DNA of 64,000 nucleotides from the NCBI GenBank assembly GCA_029465975.1, contig CM055754.1, forward strand, positions 621,421 through 685,420, given 5' to 3'. A program made the position numbers and the translations under genes. Within the stretch, counting starts at the first letter, position 1. Every line of letters starts with the position of its first letter. Origin of the DNA: Dallia pectoralis. Lineage: Eukaryota; Chordata; Actinopteri; Esociformes; Umbridae. The notes under the pieces were generated by a model. It made no database searches. It had not been told where the DNA came from and saw only the letters and a program-made list of their open reading frames with translations. This document shows positions 35,936 to 49,796 of the stretch, piece by piece.

Positions 35936-37353
35936 GGTGGATAAGAGGAGGAGGGGATGGAGGACAGGGTGGAGGAAGTGGAGGACAGGGTCGAGGACAG
36001 GGTGGAGGAAGTGGAGGACAGGGTGGAGGAGGGGATGGAGGACAGGGTGGAGGAAGTGGAGGACAGGGTGGAGGAGGGGATGAGGACAGGGTGGAGGACA
36101 GGGTGGAGGAGGGGATGGAGGACAGGGTGGAGGAAGTGGAGGACAGGGTGGAGGAGGGGATGGAGGACAGGGTGGAGGAGAGGTGGAGGACAGGGTGGAG
36201 GAAGTGGAGGACAGGGTGGAGGAGGGGTGGAGGACGGGTGGAGGAAGTGGAGGACAGGGTGGAGGAGGGGTGGAGGACAGGTGGAGGAAGTGAGGGGAGG
36301 GGTGGAGGACAGGGTGGAGGAAGTGGAGGAGGGGTGGAGGAGGGCTGGAGGAGGGGTGGAGGAGGGGTGGAGGACGGGTGGAGGAGGGGTGGAGGAGGGG
36401 TGGAGGAGGGGTGGAGGACAGGGTGGAGGACAGGGTGAAGGAGGGGTGGAGGACGGGTAAAGGAGGGCCGGAGGACAGGGTGGAGGACAGGGTGGAGGAC
36501 AGGGTGGAGGACAGGGTGAAGGAGGGGTGGAGGACAGGGTGGAGGAGGGGTGGAGGAGGGGTGGAGGAAGTGGAGGAGGGGTGGAGGAGGGGTGGAGGAA
36601 GTGAGGGGAGGGGTGGAGGACAGGGTGGAGGAAGTGTGGGAGGGGTGGAGGAGGGGTGGAGGAAGTGAGGGGAGGGGTGGAGGAGGGGTGGAGGAAGTGG
36701 AGGAGGGGGAGGACAGGGTGGAAGAAGTGGAGGACAGGGTGGAGGAGGGGTGGAGGATGCGGTGGAGGAAGTGGAGGAGGGGTGGAGGAGGGGTGGAGGA
36801 AGTGAGGGGAGGGGTGGAGGACAGGGTGGAGGAAGTGTGGGAGGGGTGGAGGAGGGGTGGAGGAAGTGAGGGGAGGGGTGGAGGAGGGGTGGAGGAGGGG
36901 TGGAGGACGGGTGGAGGAGGGGTGGAGGACAGGGTGAAGGAGGGGTGGAGGACAGGGTGGAGGAGGGGTGGAGAACAGGGTGGAGGACAGGGTGGAGGAG
37001 GGGAGGAGGACAGGGTGGAGGAGGGGATGGAGGACAGGGTGGAGGAAGTGGAGGAGGGGGAGGACAGGGTGGAAGAAGTGGAGGACAGGGTGGAGGAGGG
37101 GTGGAGGACGCGGTGGAGGAAGTGGAGGAGGGGTGGAGGAGGGGTGGAGGAAGTGAGGGGAGGGGTGGAGGACAGGGTGGAGGAAGTGTGGGAGGGGTGG
37201 AGGAGGGGTGGAGGAAGTGAGGGGAGGGGTGGAGGAGGGGTGGAGGAGGGGTGGAGGACAGGGTGAAGGAGGGGTGGAGGACAGGGTGGAGGAAGTGGAG
37301 GAAGTGGAGGAGGGGTGGAGAACAGGGTGGAGGACAGGGTGGAGGAGGGGTGG
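35936..37353. repeat. Purine-rich 12-bp-type minisatellite, about 1.4 kb, with 351-bp higher-order duplication
   Basis: Built from GTGGAGGACAGG, GTGGAGGAAGTG and GTGGAGGAGGGG modules. Runs of GGGG separated by the 7-nt TGGAGGA give many G-quadruplex matches on the plus strand. A block of about 200 bp from 36701 recurs 351 bp downstream from 37052, almost base for base (ATGCGG versus ACGCGG is one difference). The 492-codon Pro/Ser/Leu/His minus frame and six Gly/Glu/Trp/Arg plus frames reflect absence of stops, not genes. Confidence 0.95.
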
Positions 37354-40315
37354 ACGACAGTGGTCTTTTAGAACAAACAATCGAATAGAGAGGAAGTTGG
37401 TTTTAATGCAAGAATAAAATTATCTTTACGTAAATTGTTTGCTGAGATCTTTTGTTTTCATCACGTAAATGTCAAATTGCTATCATTACGAACTAGTACA
37501 TAAAATAAGCGAGCTCTGGTTGGTTAAATGTTATCACAGAGCATGTTGAATGAATTAGATAAACCGTTCTGAGGAGCACAGAAGCCCTGATTAATTTAGG
37601 AGACACCTTGTGGGTTTTTTCTACGTCTCTTCACGCTGTTAGAAAATCACTGATAGGAACTTGCAAGCCCTCCAATCACAATTTAGCACCACTGAGGAAT
37701 TAGGCAATAATGAGATTATTTCTGGGTTCTTGGGTTTGTGTTTCCCAGGTGGAGGACAGATATGATGGGGACGTTACGCTGATGTCCTCCAGGACCTTAA
37801 GCTTCACTCAATACCAGTTGGATTTAAAAGGAGACTTCACCGGACTGGAAACCAGACACAGCCAGTAATGGGAAAAGGCCGCAGAGACAGACGACTTAGA
37901 AAACGGGAGAGAGATCTAGAGGGAAAAGATGACAATGAAGAGAAAATAAGAGAGTAAATGAGCGAAGGGAACAAACGAGGGAAGAGCATGGAATAGGAAA
38001 GTGTTTTTAACTCCCAGACGTCATCCAGAATGAAAATCGATCCAGAAGAGTGTGCTTTAATGTCAGGTGCTTCCAGGCAGAGAGGCTTAGCAAAAGAACG
38101 CTGTGAACCTCAGCACAATTATACTGGACCACGGAGAACCATTCAGATAGCGACTGGCCCAAACAGTCTGTGCAGCCACAAGATCTTAGGAGAAAACTTC
38201 TGTAGTAGTTTACAAAACTAGATACGAGGATTCCCGATCCTCAATTGAATTCTAGCAGCAGTCGTTGCGTTAATTGAGAAGGGATTTGCAGAACAAGTTA
38301 TTAGATGTGCGCGGTCCTCTGTGCAGCTGGGTAAGTCATCCATCAACACACAACACGCTCCAGGTTCATCTGTCATTAACCCAGGGTTCTGCCTGTTCTT
38401 GTCGGAGAGATGACGGGAACAGACCCTCTGAGGCTTGTGGTAAATCTGTCTGTGGTTCTGATTCACTGGGCCGTAAACGTTTTAGTGACTCTGTGATTAC
38501 AGGGCTTTTACCACAGATACCTGGGCCGGGCTGAACTTTACCTGCCTGGAAGGGGAGACGTGCAGAAGGAGAGAAGTGGAGAGAGACTGGTCCTGTCATT
38601 ATCCAGGACAGGCACGGACAACCTTCCACAATAGGCTGTTATAGTGTGTGTGCAGGAGGAGGTTCTGCATGACAGAACAGAACCTCGGGTTATGAGACAC
38701 TGTGATGCCAATGACAACATAACAAGGGCGGACATTTGGAATTAGCATTCATTGCTATTATGTTTTTTCTATAAGCTGACACTTTATCCAAACATTATCC
38801 ATCACATTATGACCACCAGACTAATGTGCTGTTGTATATATATATATTAACTTTAATCTCAAAAGAAAAACATCCAAAAAATAATAATGCTTAAAAAATT
38901 GCTACACCTTTTTCCCCCACACTGTGTTACTGAACATTTTCCCTTTAAAGGATTCTGTGTTCATTTGTTCACAAGCTGCTTCTGTAAAGTCTCACTGCTC
39001 ATAGGTAGATCTGTATTAAATACATTTGGTCTGATGTGTTGAGTGTTGGTACAGCACTGTAATTGTCTCTGAAAGGGTACTTCGACTAGGGATGAGGGCA
39101 CGCTTTAGTTCGGCCATGTCAATATGTTCTGTAAGCTGGACGAGGCTATGTGGTGGGGGGGAGGGTGGTTGGTGTTTGGGGGAAGGGTGGTTGGTGTTGG
39201 GGGGTTCTCAGCCAATAACACAGGCTGAATAAAATGCTTCTGTGGACTCTGTAATGACCTGTCGCCGTGGCATTTGCTTGGTGACAGCCTGCATGCCTGG
39301 AATTGGCAAGGCTTCCATCGCTGATCTGGGACTGATTGGATCTGGCAATGTGAAAAAGAAGGACACTTACCTCTTCGGTAGCTGATGAACTTCGGTTTAG
39401 GGAAGGACAAAGTAAGTTTCAGAAAATAACAGACAGATCATTGAAAGTGAAATACTGCATTTACTGTGTAAACTTTAGAGCTATCCAGGGAGTGATCTTT
39501 CTGTACAGGGTCACCGTGCACAAAGACATCAGCAGGCAGTTAAGGTAAATAGGTTGTTTTGAAGGAAGATTGAATCATAAAAAATCACATTTAAGATTTT
39601 TCCGACCTCCATCACTCACGATGACGGTGTTTTAGCACCCAATCAGCTGGCCTTTACACCACACCATCCAGTTCACCCATCTGATGGGCATTAAGTTATG
39701 TTTTTACAGTACTTATGATTTACCAGTAGTGGACTGAGATAAGCGCTCTTTATCTTTTTTATGTCCCCTCTCTTTGTGACGGCAGAAGGAAACTCAGACC
39801 ACCATGCTGAATGGAGTCATTATAAAAGAAAGCTAAAGCACTACAGTGCAAAAAGTATTTTGTAAGTGCAGCTTTTGTTCCCATTTATGTCTTTACAATG
39901 TCATTTCCAGGACTTGGACACAGGGAGGAGGTCTGGTTTATTCTGCCCACATCCCCTCATCCCTGGTTGGTCAGTATGAGGTCAAATTGGAGGCGGTTAG
40001 ATCCAGGAGAGAGCACACAGCGCGGAACAAGAGAAGAATACCATGTTAGTTTCAGGTTTCTGTTCAGGTTTTTTGTCAGATTCTAACAAATATAAAGTCA
40101 CCCTCTCTTGATCTCAAGGAGAGGTATCAATTAACCGAACACTCTACACCTGTATTTCATATAATATACTGGGTTGTTTTATGTTTGGAGGATTAAAACA
40201 TAATGGTTTTGTTTATATTCAGGATTCAGCCCAACCTCCGCTGTCTCCAACCCCCCAGAATAAAAGCAGAGATCATAAAAGCCACGTAATAATTGAGCAA
40301 GATAAATGAACAAAA
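37354..40315. other. Longest array-free stretch (about 3 kb); no confirmed gene
   Basis: Mixed AT content, frames up to 101 codons. On the minus strand a GAG|GTAAGTG splice-donor-like junction at 39371/39370 follows an open TTCATCAGCTACCGAAGAG, preceded by a pyrimidine-rich stretch ending AAACCGAAG. This is a weak candidate for a very short exon. No other exon-like signals, transposons or RNA genes seen. Confidence 0.35.
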
Positions 40316-40512
40316 TGATTTATTGATAAATGAACATGATTTGTTGATAAATGAACCGGATTTGTTGATAAATGAACCGGATTTGTTAGTAAATGAACCA
40401 GATTTGTTGATAAATGAACCGGATTTGTTGATAAATGAACATGATTTGTTGATAAATTAACATGATTTGTTGATAAATGAACCGGATTTGTTGATAAATA
40501 AACATGATTTGT
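40316..40512. repeat. 21-bp minisatellite, about 9 copies
   Basis: Unit built on GATAAATGAACCGGATTTGT plus T. Variants ACATGATT, ACCAGATT, AATTAAC. Minus strand reads as a 7-residue repeat. Confidence 0.95.
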
Positions 40513-40712
40513 TTTACATGTAAAACAGCTTTGTGTTGATACCCAACAGAAATTGGCATTTGATATAAACCCACTAAGAGCCCTGTAACTAAATATTATT
40601 ATCTTACCACAAGCCAATCAGGATGCAGCGTGGGAAAATTACAACAATTATGTGTCAGGAAAAGACAAAGGTTTTTTGTAAATGCTATTCAGTCGCACTT
40701 ATCCTCTATTCG

Positions 40713-40968
40713 ACGTGGCTATATCGAGGAGACCCGTTCACAGTGGTTATAATGCCTGAACACACGTGGCTATATCGAGGAGACCCGTTCACAGTGGTTA
40801 TAATGCCTGAACACACGTGGCTATATCGAGAATACCCGTTCACAGTGGTTATAATGCCTGAACACACGTGGCTATATCGAGGAGACCCGTTCACAGTGGT
40901 GATAATGCCTGAACACACGTGGCTATATCGAGGAGACCCGTTCACAGTGGTTATAATGCCTGAACACA
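40713..40968. repeat. 51-bp minisatellite, 5 copies
   Basis: Units of CGTGGCTATATCGAGGAGAC through CCTGAACACA; copy 3 has AGAATACCC and copy 4 GGTGATAATG. The 17-codon period keeps a 126-codon plus frame and a 79-codon minus frame open. Similarity between copies is at DNA level without synonymous bias, so no evidence for selection on protein. Confidence 0.96.
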
Positions 40969-41755
40969 GAAGCTCAAAACGTCATGAACACAGAGAAGCA
41001 TAAGATCACAACGTCATTTCCGTGACAGGAAGGAACATGTTGCGTGAGATATAGAGAGGAACCCCGACATGTTCTGCTACTCAACATGACTGATGACCTC
41101 TGTCGACCTCCAGTCATAGAACAGACCACCTCTATCACAAATCTTCAGTAATACACCTCACCACACCAGTCCGTGGGCTATTCACAACACACAATTGAAT
41201 CACTTGTACTGTGAATATCTAAGGCTTGTTGAAACCTTCATGAGGCAGTTCTGTTGCCATTAGTCCCATCTGGCTAATACAGCGGGACTACAGATGATGG
41301 ATGTGGGGGGGGCGGTACACACCTTTATTCTTATAGTCCATTAAAATGCAAATCCATTTAGAAGCAACCCTACCAGTTTGGCATCGATAAATATCATACT
41401 AGCAAACATTGAAATGTTTTAGGAAACCAGAAAATGCTGCTGGAGTAAATGTACACAGGTACAAATGTGAAGGCCAGTGTGTCTGATGTAGACCTGTAAA
41501 GTAACCCATGAGACAGGTGATGTGTTGTCTCTGGGTTCTCTGTGGCCCAGACACTCACCTGTAAGTGCTTGTGCAGGCGTTCAAACCATCCCACTACCAA
41601 GATGGAATCTGTCTGCACTTCTGTTTGCTGTCTGTATTTGCTTTCTGCTATTTGCTATTATAGCGCTAATCTGATTGTTGACTGATGATTTCTGCATCTT
41701 CAAACTGTCACATCCACCTATGACACAGCATGTCACAGACAACACAGCCTGGCCC
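40969..41755. other. Single-copy stretch, nothing recognised
   Basis: Short frames only (74 codons at most). Nothing recognised. Confidence 0.4.
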
Positions 41756-41781
41756 TCACACACACATACACACACACGCAC

Positions 41782-41871
<90 letters not shown>
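41756..41871. repeat. (CA)n microsatellite
   Basis: CA tract with CGCA interruptions at its 5' end and one CCCA near 41842. Confidence 0.97.
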
Positions 41872-41872
<1 letters not shown>

Positions 41873-44770
41873 ATGTGTGTTAATGTGGATAAGGCTGTAG
41901 GTGTTGATGCAATGCTAACCGCTACACAAGCCAACTGTCTGTGAGCCTTAGGGCTTTTTCATGATGAACATGACATAACATCTTCAGTTACAGTATCACA
42001 GTCATTTATCCATTACTGTCTATATCTTTCTGCCTTTATCCTCATCTAATTCCTTTATAAACTCAGAACTCCTTTGGGTATGACTTTGCCTTTGTTTCCT
42101 GAGCTGAAATCAAGTCCTGTCCTGTACTGACAAGAGCCAAGCCTTTGGCTCAGTATTTATTATTTGTTACATACGTTAGTTTGTCTTCTCTGCTAAGGCA
42201 TATTGCTAATTATTGTCGGTTGAAGAGTGAAAGTAGGTCAGCTTTCTGGCCACGTGCCTTTACAGTCAGTATCAGTATCAAAAAGTAATTTCCCAAGGAA
42301 ATTCAAGTCAGACACAACATCTTCTGGATGTGCTATAACATATTTCTGGTGACAATTTCTATGTACTCTACTGGGTGCCAGAGAGAATACATAATGTACG
42401 GTACACAGAAGAATAGTCTCTGCTTCACCCGCAACCTGCCAGAAGTAGGGCTTAAGTTCCGTTCCATCTCACAAGGACTTGTCAAAACCCCCAGTGACCA
42501 TAAAGGATTAGTGTGCTATAATAATAAGCCTTTAAAGGAAGGATTGATTGCATGCATTTATACAGCGAGGAAAAATCAACAGCTTACCTGCCTCAAGGAT
42601 TAATTATCCAATACATTGTTGGTCGGACAGTGAAAGCTTGTCAAATTTGTCATCATTGACCTAAGGAATGTTGTGTTTTCTGAAGAAGTCCACATAATGG
42701 CTGTTGGATTTTCAGTTCAGTTTAATGTTGATGTCTGGTGAGGCAACTTCAATGTCCATGTGTCTGTCTGTAAAATGTAGCGCGGCAAATAAATATAGAT
42801 AAATGTATATGATCTGATCCTATGTTAGGAGAATCAGTGTTTTACTGAGTTGTTTTACTGAAGTTGAAGAGGGCAGGCAGAATGTGGACCCGGTTTTGAA
42901 CCTCGCAGAACATGGCCCATGGTGAGCTCCACGAGGTGATGAATGGAACCTTGGAGCTTTAAGTCCACTTCCAGAGGCTCTTTGGGGCTTTAATCTTGAA
43001 GTGCCGTTGGCTTTAATGTAGCCATCTATGGCTCTGATGAATGGCTTCTGTGGGACAGACTCCACTGGGCGCCAGCCAACCAATCCATTGATTCTTCGAT
43101 GTGTTGATGGATGAACGGGTCAAGCATGTAAGTGAACGAATGCTCCCATTTATTCCTGCGACCCAGTGGATCTTCAGGGTGTCTAGGGTGACGTATAAAC
43201 AGTTGCTGTCCCTAACCAGCCATAAAGGATGTGAACGCATGTAGTCAATGTGAGAACATTCACAGACTGTCACATTTGTTTCTACTCGACACCAGCTGAC
43301 TGGCTTGTTAATTAGGATTTTCCATTCCAGTTTAAACACGGTTACCTTTCCTTAGGAGACAGGCAACAAGGGACAGTGTGTGTCTTCCAGAAATAAAGCC
43401 AGGTAATAAAGGGACAGTGTGTGTCTCCCAGAAATAAAGCCAGGTATAGTGCTAATGAGTCACTGGGCCGGTCTTGGCTGAACAAATCATTTAACGTTGT
43501 CATTTGCAATGGAGCATCACAGCACATCCAAGTGATAATATTTCATAGTCAATTTGTAGCGAGTTTGCTTCATTCAACAAATTTGTCCAGTAAATCTCTT
43601 CTGGTATCCATATTTATTAGACAGAGCGTTAGAGGACGGTGTAGCTGTGTCTGGGTAACGAAGTCAGCGTTTGGTCAAGTCTGAAAATCCCTCAGAGAAT
43701 TCGAACACATAGCCGTAATACTAATTTCTGCTTCTACTAAAATGGAGCTAAGCACATTGGAAAGCTGTCGCTATATATGAGATTAGCTGTGGCAATGTCT
43801 GGTTGTCTGTATGTTCTGTCGATTCATATACTTGTCTTTTATTTATATTCTCGTACTGATAAAACCTTCACCTGAGATCATGTGTGTTCCTGGATGTCTC
43901 AGAGGAAACATGGGAGTGAGGAGTTCTGAACCTGGCAGAATCAACCTCTGCAGTATTTGTGAGTAAATTCCACACACGCTGTTCATATCCAAACACAGGT
44001 TGGCCTCACACAATGAGGAGGCGGGACTATGCTGCTTCCTCTGTTATATCACATTCCCTTCTCTTTCCTTCCTCTTCACTGTTTTTCGTCTCGGTTTCTC
44101 CTTGTGGAAGGTCACCTGAAGGAGCTAATCTCTATTCTTCTCTGTCTTTTATCTTGTGTTTCGTGTGACCAGCGATGGGGCCAACGTTCTCCTGATCAGA
44201 AGTGGGAGAACCAGCAGACAAATCAGATGGACACGTGAGCAGGGTGCCTGAGACTGGCTGCTTTTATCCTCTACATGAATAACAAAACAACGGGATATTG
44301 TTGAGATATTAAATATGTATGAGGTGCAGTTTTTATTGCATGGTGTAAACTCTCCCCTCCTCTCAGGAAAATAAATAAATAAAATAAACGTAGAAAAGGT
44401 TTTTTGGCAGTTTAAAGTTTATCTTTGGATTGGAAAGAAACCCCAAAGGTCAGCCCAGTGAGCATCTGTACATGACAGATCCAGAGATTGGGTCAGTACC
44501 TTGGTTTTCTCTACATGTATTTATCTGTATCCGGATCTTCACATGTTCCTGTGTTCCTGCCTGGTCATCAACGAGGACTAAAGTCTACATCCTCAAGCTA
44601 TTCTGGCAACATTTTCACTGTAGACATTTTGAACGTGGTGGAATTCTAGTGATGCCATTGGACGCATTCAAATGTAATTATGTCATCATCAAAGACCTTG
44701 GGGAACATTCCACCAATCAGGTGTCCTGGTCTCCGTCCAATGAGATGAGTGATGAGACAGTACAAATGAA
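41872..44770. other. Single-copy stretch; weak frames, small duplications
   Basis: Two overlapping minus frames in different phases (42820-43083 and 43013-43339) give about 170 codons of non-repetitive, mixed-composition peptide. I do not recognise it; a decayed element or chance are both possible. A 43-bp segment (GGACAGTGTGTGTC...AAATAAAGCCAGGTA) is duplicated in tandem at about 43372-43447. No gene call is supported. Confidence 0.35.
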
Positions 44771-44818
44771 TCATCTCCTGGGGTATCATATCTCCTGGGG
44801 TATCATATCTCCAGGGGT
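44771..44818. repeat. 17-bp repeat, about 3 copies
   Basis: TCTCCTGGGGTATCATA in tandem, the last copy degraded to CTCCAGGGG. Confidence 0.85.
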
Positions 44819-44989
44819 TGGCCATCATCTCTGCCCTGGTGAGACACATTCTCCTCGTCCTCTATATAATGAGACATATTTAAAACAGCAACCATCCCCT
44901 CCTTTGAACCTGAGGTCGTAGAATGGAATCAATCGTTCACATGACTGAAAAGGCCATAAGTGTGAGACTGGGGTACAATATTATCCAAG

Positions 44990-45102
44990 GACACACACAC
45001 ACACACACACCCCACCCCCAAACACAACCAACCACAGCCCCCCAACACACACAGACACACACGCACACGCACGCACGCACACAGACACACACGCACACGC
45101 AC
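44990..45102. repeat. (CA)n with C-rich and CGCA interruptions
   Basis: Mixed CA-rich tract directly in front of the 27-bp array; a 21-bp piece (CACACAGACACACACGCACA...) appears twice at its 3' end. Confidence 0.9.
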
Positions 45103-45728
45103 CTTCTCATCTGTGTATTTATAGTACATATTCTCCTTTGTGTATTTATAGTACATATTCTCATCTGTGTATTTATAGTACACATTTTCATCTTTGTATT
45201 TATAGTACATTATCTTATCTGTGTACTTATAGTACATCTTCTCATCTGTGTATTTATAGTACATCTTCTCATCTGTGTATTTATAGTACATATTCTCATC
45301 TGTGTATTTATAGTACATATGCTCATCTGTGTATTTATAGTACATATTCTCATTTGTGTATTTATAGTACATCTTCTAATCTGTGTATTTATAGTACATA
45401 TGCTCATCTGTGTATTTATAGTACATATTCTCATTTGTGTATTTATAGTACATATTCTCATCTGTGTATTTATAGTACATATTCTCATTTGTGTATTTAT
45501 AGTACATCTTCTCATCTGTGTATTTATAGTACATATTCTCATTTGTGTATTTATAGTACATCTTCTCATCTGTGTATTTATAGTACACATTCTCATCTGT
45601 GTATTTATAGTACATATTCTCATCTGTGTATTTATAGTACACATTCTCATCTGTGTATTTATAGTACATATTCTCATTTGTGTATTTATAGTACATCTTC
45701 TCATCTGTGTATTTATAGTACATCTGTC
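45103..45728. repeat. 27-bp minisatellite, about 23 copies
   Basis: Units of TTCTCATCTGTGTATTTATA plus GTACATA. Variants: TTTGTG/TCTGTG, ACATATTCT, ACATCTTCT, ACATATGCT, ACACATTCT. Period of nine codons; both plus frames (286 and 228 codons) and two minus frames stay open. Plus-strand reading would be a monotonous Ile/Val/Cys/Phe peptide. No features outside the array support translation. Confidence 0.96.
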
Positions 45729-46076
45729 CTATTGGTCTGTTGCATTTATCATGCGTTCTATGGTTCCATTAATCAAAGCTTAAGTAAAAGTTTGCAGACA
45801 TCCAGAGGGCTTCCAGCTATTTGAGATGAGATATGTGTTGTTGACATTTATTTAAGCAGAAACCGTGTGGAATCCATACAGAGAAATAAGGGGAATTCAT
45901 AAATACTTGATAAGGTGCTTATAAGATTTCTAGCCGGCTGTAGGGGTTCAGTTGGTTTTGAACTCTTTTCCCCCTCATCGGTTTCCTTTTATACTTAATC
46001 AGATTTACTGCTCAAAATGATTGAGTCGCTACTCACATGCAGCTTTACTTTTATGTTTCCATATGGACCTCCCCCC
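45729..46076. other. Single-copy spacer
   Basis: Nothing recognised between the 27-bp array and the next CA tract. Confidence 0.4.
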
Positions 46077-46127
<51 letters not shown>

Positions 46128-46152
46128 ACGCACACGCACACGCACACACACA
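46077..46152. repeat. (CA)n with (CACACG)n tail
   Basis: CA run changing into a CGCACA hexamer repeat (46117-46145). Confidence 0.95.
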
Positions 46153-46272
46153 ATCAATCACAATCAACAACACTGGCCAGGGAACTTTGCACTTTCATAA
46201 TTACATTTGTGAACTTTAAAATAGGCAAATTAATAATGAATGTCACTTATTAGATCAAGTCTTAAGGGTTGC

Positions 46273-46678
<406 letters not shown>

Positions 46679-46821
46679 ATTACAGTACCTGAGCATGACT
46701 CCTGGAGTTATATAGTATCTCCATTGTGAAGATGTGTGTGTGGGACAGGACAGATATGCCAGTGGCTTGTGGAGAAGAGCACTGGTGATTTCTGCCAGGT
46801 GAAATATAACCACTTCACAGT

Positions 46822-47018
46822 GGAAAATACTTAGTTTCCACCATAATTTGCCAATAAATTCATAAAAAATCCTAAAATGTGTTTTTCTGGAATTTTTTTC
46901 TCATTTTGTCTCTCATAGTTGAAGTGTACCTGTGATGAAAGTTACAGGCCTATCATATTTTTAAGTGGGACAACTTGCACAACTGGTGGCTGACTAAATA
47001 CTTTTTTGCCCCACTGTA
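46822..47018. mobile_element. Tc1-like transposon terminal fragment
   Basis: The sequence GTTTCCACCATAATTTGCCA (46837 onward), ATAAATTCAT, TCTCATAGTTGAAGTGTACC, AACTTGCACAACTGGTGGCT and the end TACTTTTTTGCCCCACTGTA matches, from memory, the outer approximately 200 bp of a common fish Tc1/mariner family. It ends at a TA (47017-47018), as expected for the terminal inverted repeat at its TA target. No transposase and no second inverted repeat are present, so this is a truncated copy. Confidence 0.8.
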
Positions 47019-48077
<1,059 letters not shown>

Positions 48078-48821
48078 TTATCACTACTACCTCCATAGTT
48101 GGCCTTTCTGACTCTCAGTCTCTGTTAAACTTGCATTGGCCTCTGAGACATATAACCTCAGCTGGCTCAAGGGAATCCCAGGGTTAATTCACAATTAATT
48201 TACCAATAAAATATCTATCAGACATAACCTTTTTCAAACATAGTTATTTGCTAGTATCAAACATCATTTGTATTGGAGAAAATCTCATCCTGTCTCATTT
48301 GAATGTTGCTTTCCTTAAAGGACACTGAAATACAAAAAAACTCTATTTGGAGAGATTTGGAGAATGAATGCTTTAATCTGCCAGCTACATGAAGTGCTTT
48401 ATCAAGTCCCTCGTTCTATTTACCAGATTCTATCACACTGTACCTCTATTCTGTGGTCACAGAAACAGTCATATTTTCAGAGTTCAAATCCTATCTCCCC
48501 CCAACTGCAGTCGTTTATTATGAGTTTTATCTAGCTTGTCTGGAGATTTGCTGTAAAAATAATCCATATGATCGATCAGAGCCATGCAAGGATCTTCTTT
48601 CCCATAACCCTCTTTCTTTTTCTCCCTGTTAGATTTTTTCTTTCTGACGCTCTATTAATTTGCTCTGTTTATCTGTTTTTGATTGCAATGATCTTTGGAG
48701 AAGCTCCAGTAGCCAGTGGGTCTGAGGGCTTCAGTGGAATCCATCTGTAACCATCTCAGCAGCATGAACACGGAACTTGTTTGGACCAGTTTGACATTAA
48801 GTCAGACCCGCCCAGCAATGG
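48078..48821. other. Single-copy stretch, nothing recognised
   Basis: AT-rich, no gene or element seen. Confidence 0.4.
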
Positions 48822-49116
48822 GGACAGTTAACGAGCAACAGAGGACAGTTACCGAGCAACAGGGGACAGTTACCGGGCAACAGAGGACAGTTACCGAGCA
48901 ACAGGGGACAGTTACCGTGCAACAGAGGACAGTTACCGAGCAACAGAGGACAGTTACCGAGCAACAGAGGACAGTTACCGGGCAACAGGGGACAGTTACC
49001 GAGCAACAGAGGACAGTTACTGGGCAACAGAGGACAGTTACCGGGCAACAGGGGACAGTTACCGAGCAACAGAGGACAATTACCAGGCAACAGGGGACAG
49101 TTACCGAGCAACACTG
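48822..49116. repeat. 21-bp minisatellite, about 14 copies
   Basis: Unit GGACAGTTACCGAGCAACAG plus A or G. Variants GGGCAACAG, GTGCAACAG and AACGAGC. The 7-codon period keeps frames open on both strands. Confidence 0.96.
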
Positions 49117-49282
49117 TGACATATAAGGATATATTAGTGAATATAATGGAAACAATTCAACATGTTAAACATGAAACAATACATTTATGATTTTAATATA
49201 AAAACAGGAATATTTGATGGAATATGTTAAGCCTATATAATAACCTTAATAACCGTGTTTTACCACAGCAATCACAACAGGC
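49117..49282. other. Single-copy spacer
   Basis: AT-rich, nothing recognised. Confidence 0.4.
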
Positions 49283-49418
49283 TAGCAAATCACCCGTCAA
49301 TAACCTGTCAATCACCGATCAATAACCAATCAATCACCTGTCAATCACCTGTCAATCACCCATCAATCACAGATCAATAACCATTCGATCACCCGTCAAT
49401 CACCCGTCAATCACCTTA
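49283..49418. repeat. 10-11-bp degenerate repeat (GTCAATCACC)
   Basis: About a dozen copies of (A/G)TCAATCACC/ATCAATAACC-type units, ordered in a partly duplicated block. Confidence 0.88.
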
Positions 49419-49796
49419 ACATAAATTAAATGAATTGATATAAAAAATATGATAGATAGAACAAACATATATATTAACCATATTGCCTGACTCTACAGGG
49501 AGTTTTAATAAAACCATATTTAAATTATGAGGGACCCTGGGGGCAGATTTCTGTTACCTTACATTTTCCAAGGACTCCAGTTTCAAAACTTTAGATTTTG
49601 TAGATTTCCTTGGTTAGGATTTCCATAATTAGACTCCCTGAGTAGAATCTGATTTCTATCTTTGTTTAATATATGCACAGCCATACTCTAGCAGATGATT
49701 AAATAATCTTCTGTTAACATTTTACCCTGTTCTGTGATCATGGGATTGGAATTGTAATCTCTGGGGGGTATTTTCTCTTATACTGACATGTTGCAT
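49419..49796. other. Single-copy spacer, AT-rich
   Basis: No gene or element recognised. Confidence 0.4.

Noticed and set aside
35902..37380. 492-codon proline/serine/leucine-rich minus-strand frame (and several Gly/Glu/Arg plus-strand frames)
   Set aside because: All derive from the GGAGG-type array, which lacks stops in most frames. There is no non-repeat domain, start context or splice evidence.
39840..39870. TACAGTGCAAAAAGTATTTT as a possible Tc1 terminal inverted repeat
   Set aside because: Only about 20 bases resemble a terminus; no adjoining element sequence or partner repeat.
44923..45824. Hydrophobic Ile/Val/Cys/Phe repeat frame resembling membrane segments
   Set aside because: Arises from the 27-bp array; two plus frames and two minus frames are open over the same bases.
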